Part shown: piece by piece, positions 62,760-64,000 of the stretch
How the letters are laid out: every line of letters starts with the position of its first letter
How positions within the stretch are numbered: the stretch's first letter is position 1
Assembly (NCBI GenBank): GCA_028551475.1
Contig: CM052354.1
Location: 17,569,258 to 17,633,257 of the forward strand
DNA: 64,000 nucleotides
DNA from: Casuarina equisetifolia
Lineage: Eukaryota; Streptophyta; Magnoliopsida; Fagales; Casuarinaceae
Direction of reading: 5' to 3'
The notes under the pieces: generated by a model
The model's input: the letters and a program-made list of their open reading frames with translations, nothing else
What the model was told of the DNA's origin: nothing
Databases searched by the model: none
Position numbers and translations under genes: made by a program

Positions 62760-64000
62760 CCTAGGTAGGATGTTATGGATAAAGAGTTGCAAGTATTGAA
62801 GGCTAATGGCACTAGAGTGGTTGTGGATTTACCTAAGAGTTAGAAATCCGTAAGATTTAAATAGGTATATTGCATTAAATATTATGTGAATGAAATTGTA
62901 GGGTGATAGATGGCAAGATTAGTCACCAAGGAATTCAGTCAAAAGGAGGGTATAAATTTTTATGAGAATTTTGTCCATGGTAAAGCATATCATAGTAAGT
63001 AGCATAGAGGCATTTGCCAATTCATAGATGGTTGTGCACAAAACATTTTTTTATAAAGGGATCTTAATTAAAAAGTCTACATCTATATTCTTCTTGGTAA
63101 TCGAAATATATTGTTGGGGGGGGGGGAAGGGGGGATGGAGAGGTGGCTAAGATTTGTAAACTTAGCAAAACTGTTTATGGTTCAAAACAAATATCCAACA
63201 ATGGTAGAATATATTTATTAAAGTATTATTAGCAATAGGCTAAAAAATTTTTATGCATAATCCTTCATTATTCACCAAAGAATAATGTACTTCATTATTT
63301 ACTCTCACAATTTATGTGGATGACAATTAAAGGTGCACTTGCACTTAATTCTTTATATTAAGGATTTAGATCTCTAATTCTTTTATTGAGATTAAAGTCC
63401 TTTAGAAATCATAATAGCATTCATTTGAGTTAATATAACTATATCCTAGAATTAGTAAATGAGATGGGACTTATGGGATCAAAGCGTGTCGGAACCTTGT
63501 AGACACCAACTCGATGTTGACACACATAAGCATGATCAAGGAGTACCTATGCCTATAAATGATAATCTACCTTTTAAAGACATCTTGAAGTGTTGACAAC
63601 TAATAGATAAACTTGTCCACCTTGATGTGACTAGACTTGATTTATCTTATTTAATATACAACTTGAGTAAATTTATGCATCTACCAAGAAGTCACATCCA
63701 AAGGCAATGATCTTGTTGGTTAGATACCTAAAAGGCTATAGGGATCTAGGTTAATTCATTTTGTCTTTGGGGGATTTAAAATGCAAGCTCATTGTAATTC
63801 CTATTAGGCTAGATGTAAAATGAGGATGAAGATAGTTATTGGATTTTGTTTATGCTTAGAAACTCTTTACTTTATTGGAAGAGCAAAAGAAAACAAGGGT
63901 GGTGTCCTAAATCTTCTATTGAAGTGAAATATTATGACATGACACTTACAACTTGCAAGATTATTTATTCATTAGGTCTACTTGGAGATCTATTCATTCA
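62760..64000 (+). mobile_element. Heavily decayed Ty1/copia pol fragment (runs off the window)
   Basis: Scattered plus-strand similarity to copia reverse transcriptase and RNase H appears in the expected order: a DLPKS..KSVRFK..VYCIKY-like start (about 62830), ARLVTKEFSQKEG (about 62910), IYVDDN (about 63312), and an RNase H connection-like segment to the window end. A long G run (about 63115-63135) interrupts it. It is broken at many points, and no LTR is visible before the edge. Confidence 0.55.

Overview
The window is nuclear DNA from a flowering plant, most likely a eudicot and plausibly a woody rosid. The genes are plant families with ordinary GT-AG introns, intergenic DNA is AT-rich, and the repeats are plant-type Ty1/copia and Ty3/gypsy fossils. 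The species cannot be named from sequence alone. Coordinates of multi-exon genes below span first to last coding base; exons are listed in the evidence and were placed by eye from splice consensus, reading phase and remembered protein families.

Layout. 1-5.8 kb: 5' end of a minus-strand gene for an ATAD2/At3g15120-like AAA-ATPase with an extended PHD finger (first coding exon only). 7.0-8.3 kb: a small old LTR element. 8.7-13.1 kb: a complete minus-strand ERI1-like exonuclease gene (ERL1/At3g15140 type, apparent transit peptide). 15.6-24.6 kb: a retrotransposon graveyard, with inverted copia pieces and a minus-strand copia fossil split by a gypsy element that itself carries a solo LTR. 24.9-26.8 kb: a 5'-truncated ZFWD-type WD40 pseudogene. 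28.3-31.8 kb: a 173-bp direct duplication abutting an internal fragment of a DEP1-type methionine-salvage gene. 32.2-43.3 kb: a complete minus-strand MMS21/HPY2 SUMO ligase gene (At3g15150 type). 44.9-45.8 kb: a universal stress protein gene. 49.1-49.6 kb: an HD-Zip I gene (ATHB52-like). 52.6-55.5 kb: an OB-fold/SOSS-B-like gene (At4g28440 type). 55.6-64 kb: AT-rich DNA with decayed copia pieces.

The most striking structure is in the fourth intron of the MMS21 gene: exactly 24.0 copies of a 233-bp unit (35235-40826) in perfect register. Only three single-base variants were noticed by eye, and two of these are the same change in copies 5 and 8. The array makes up most of a 7.4-kb intron in a genome-stability gene.

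The ATAD2-like, ERL1 and MMS21 genes lie in the same order as At3g15120, At3g15140 and At3g15150 in Arabidopsis. This is a conserved block into which the retrotransposons and pseudogene fragments have been inserted. There is no operon-like organisation; the intact genes are separate transcription units.
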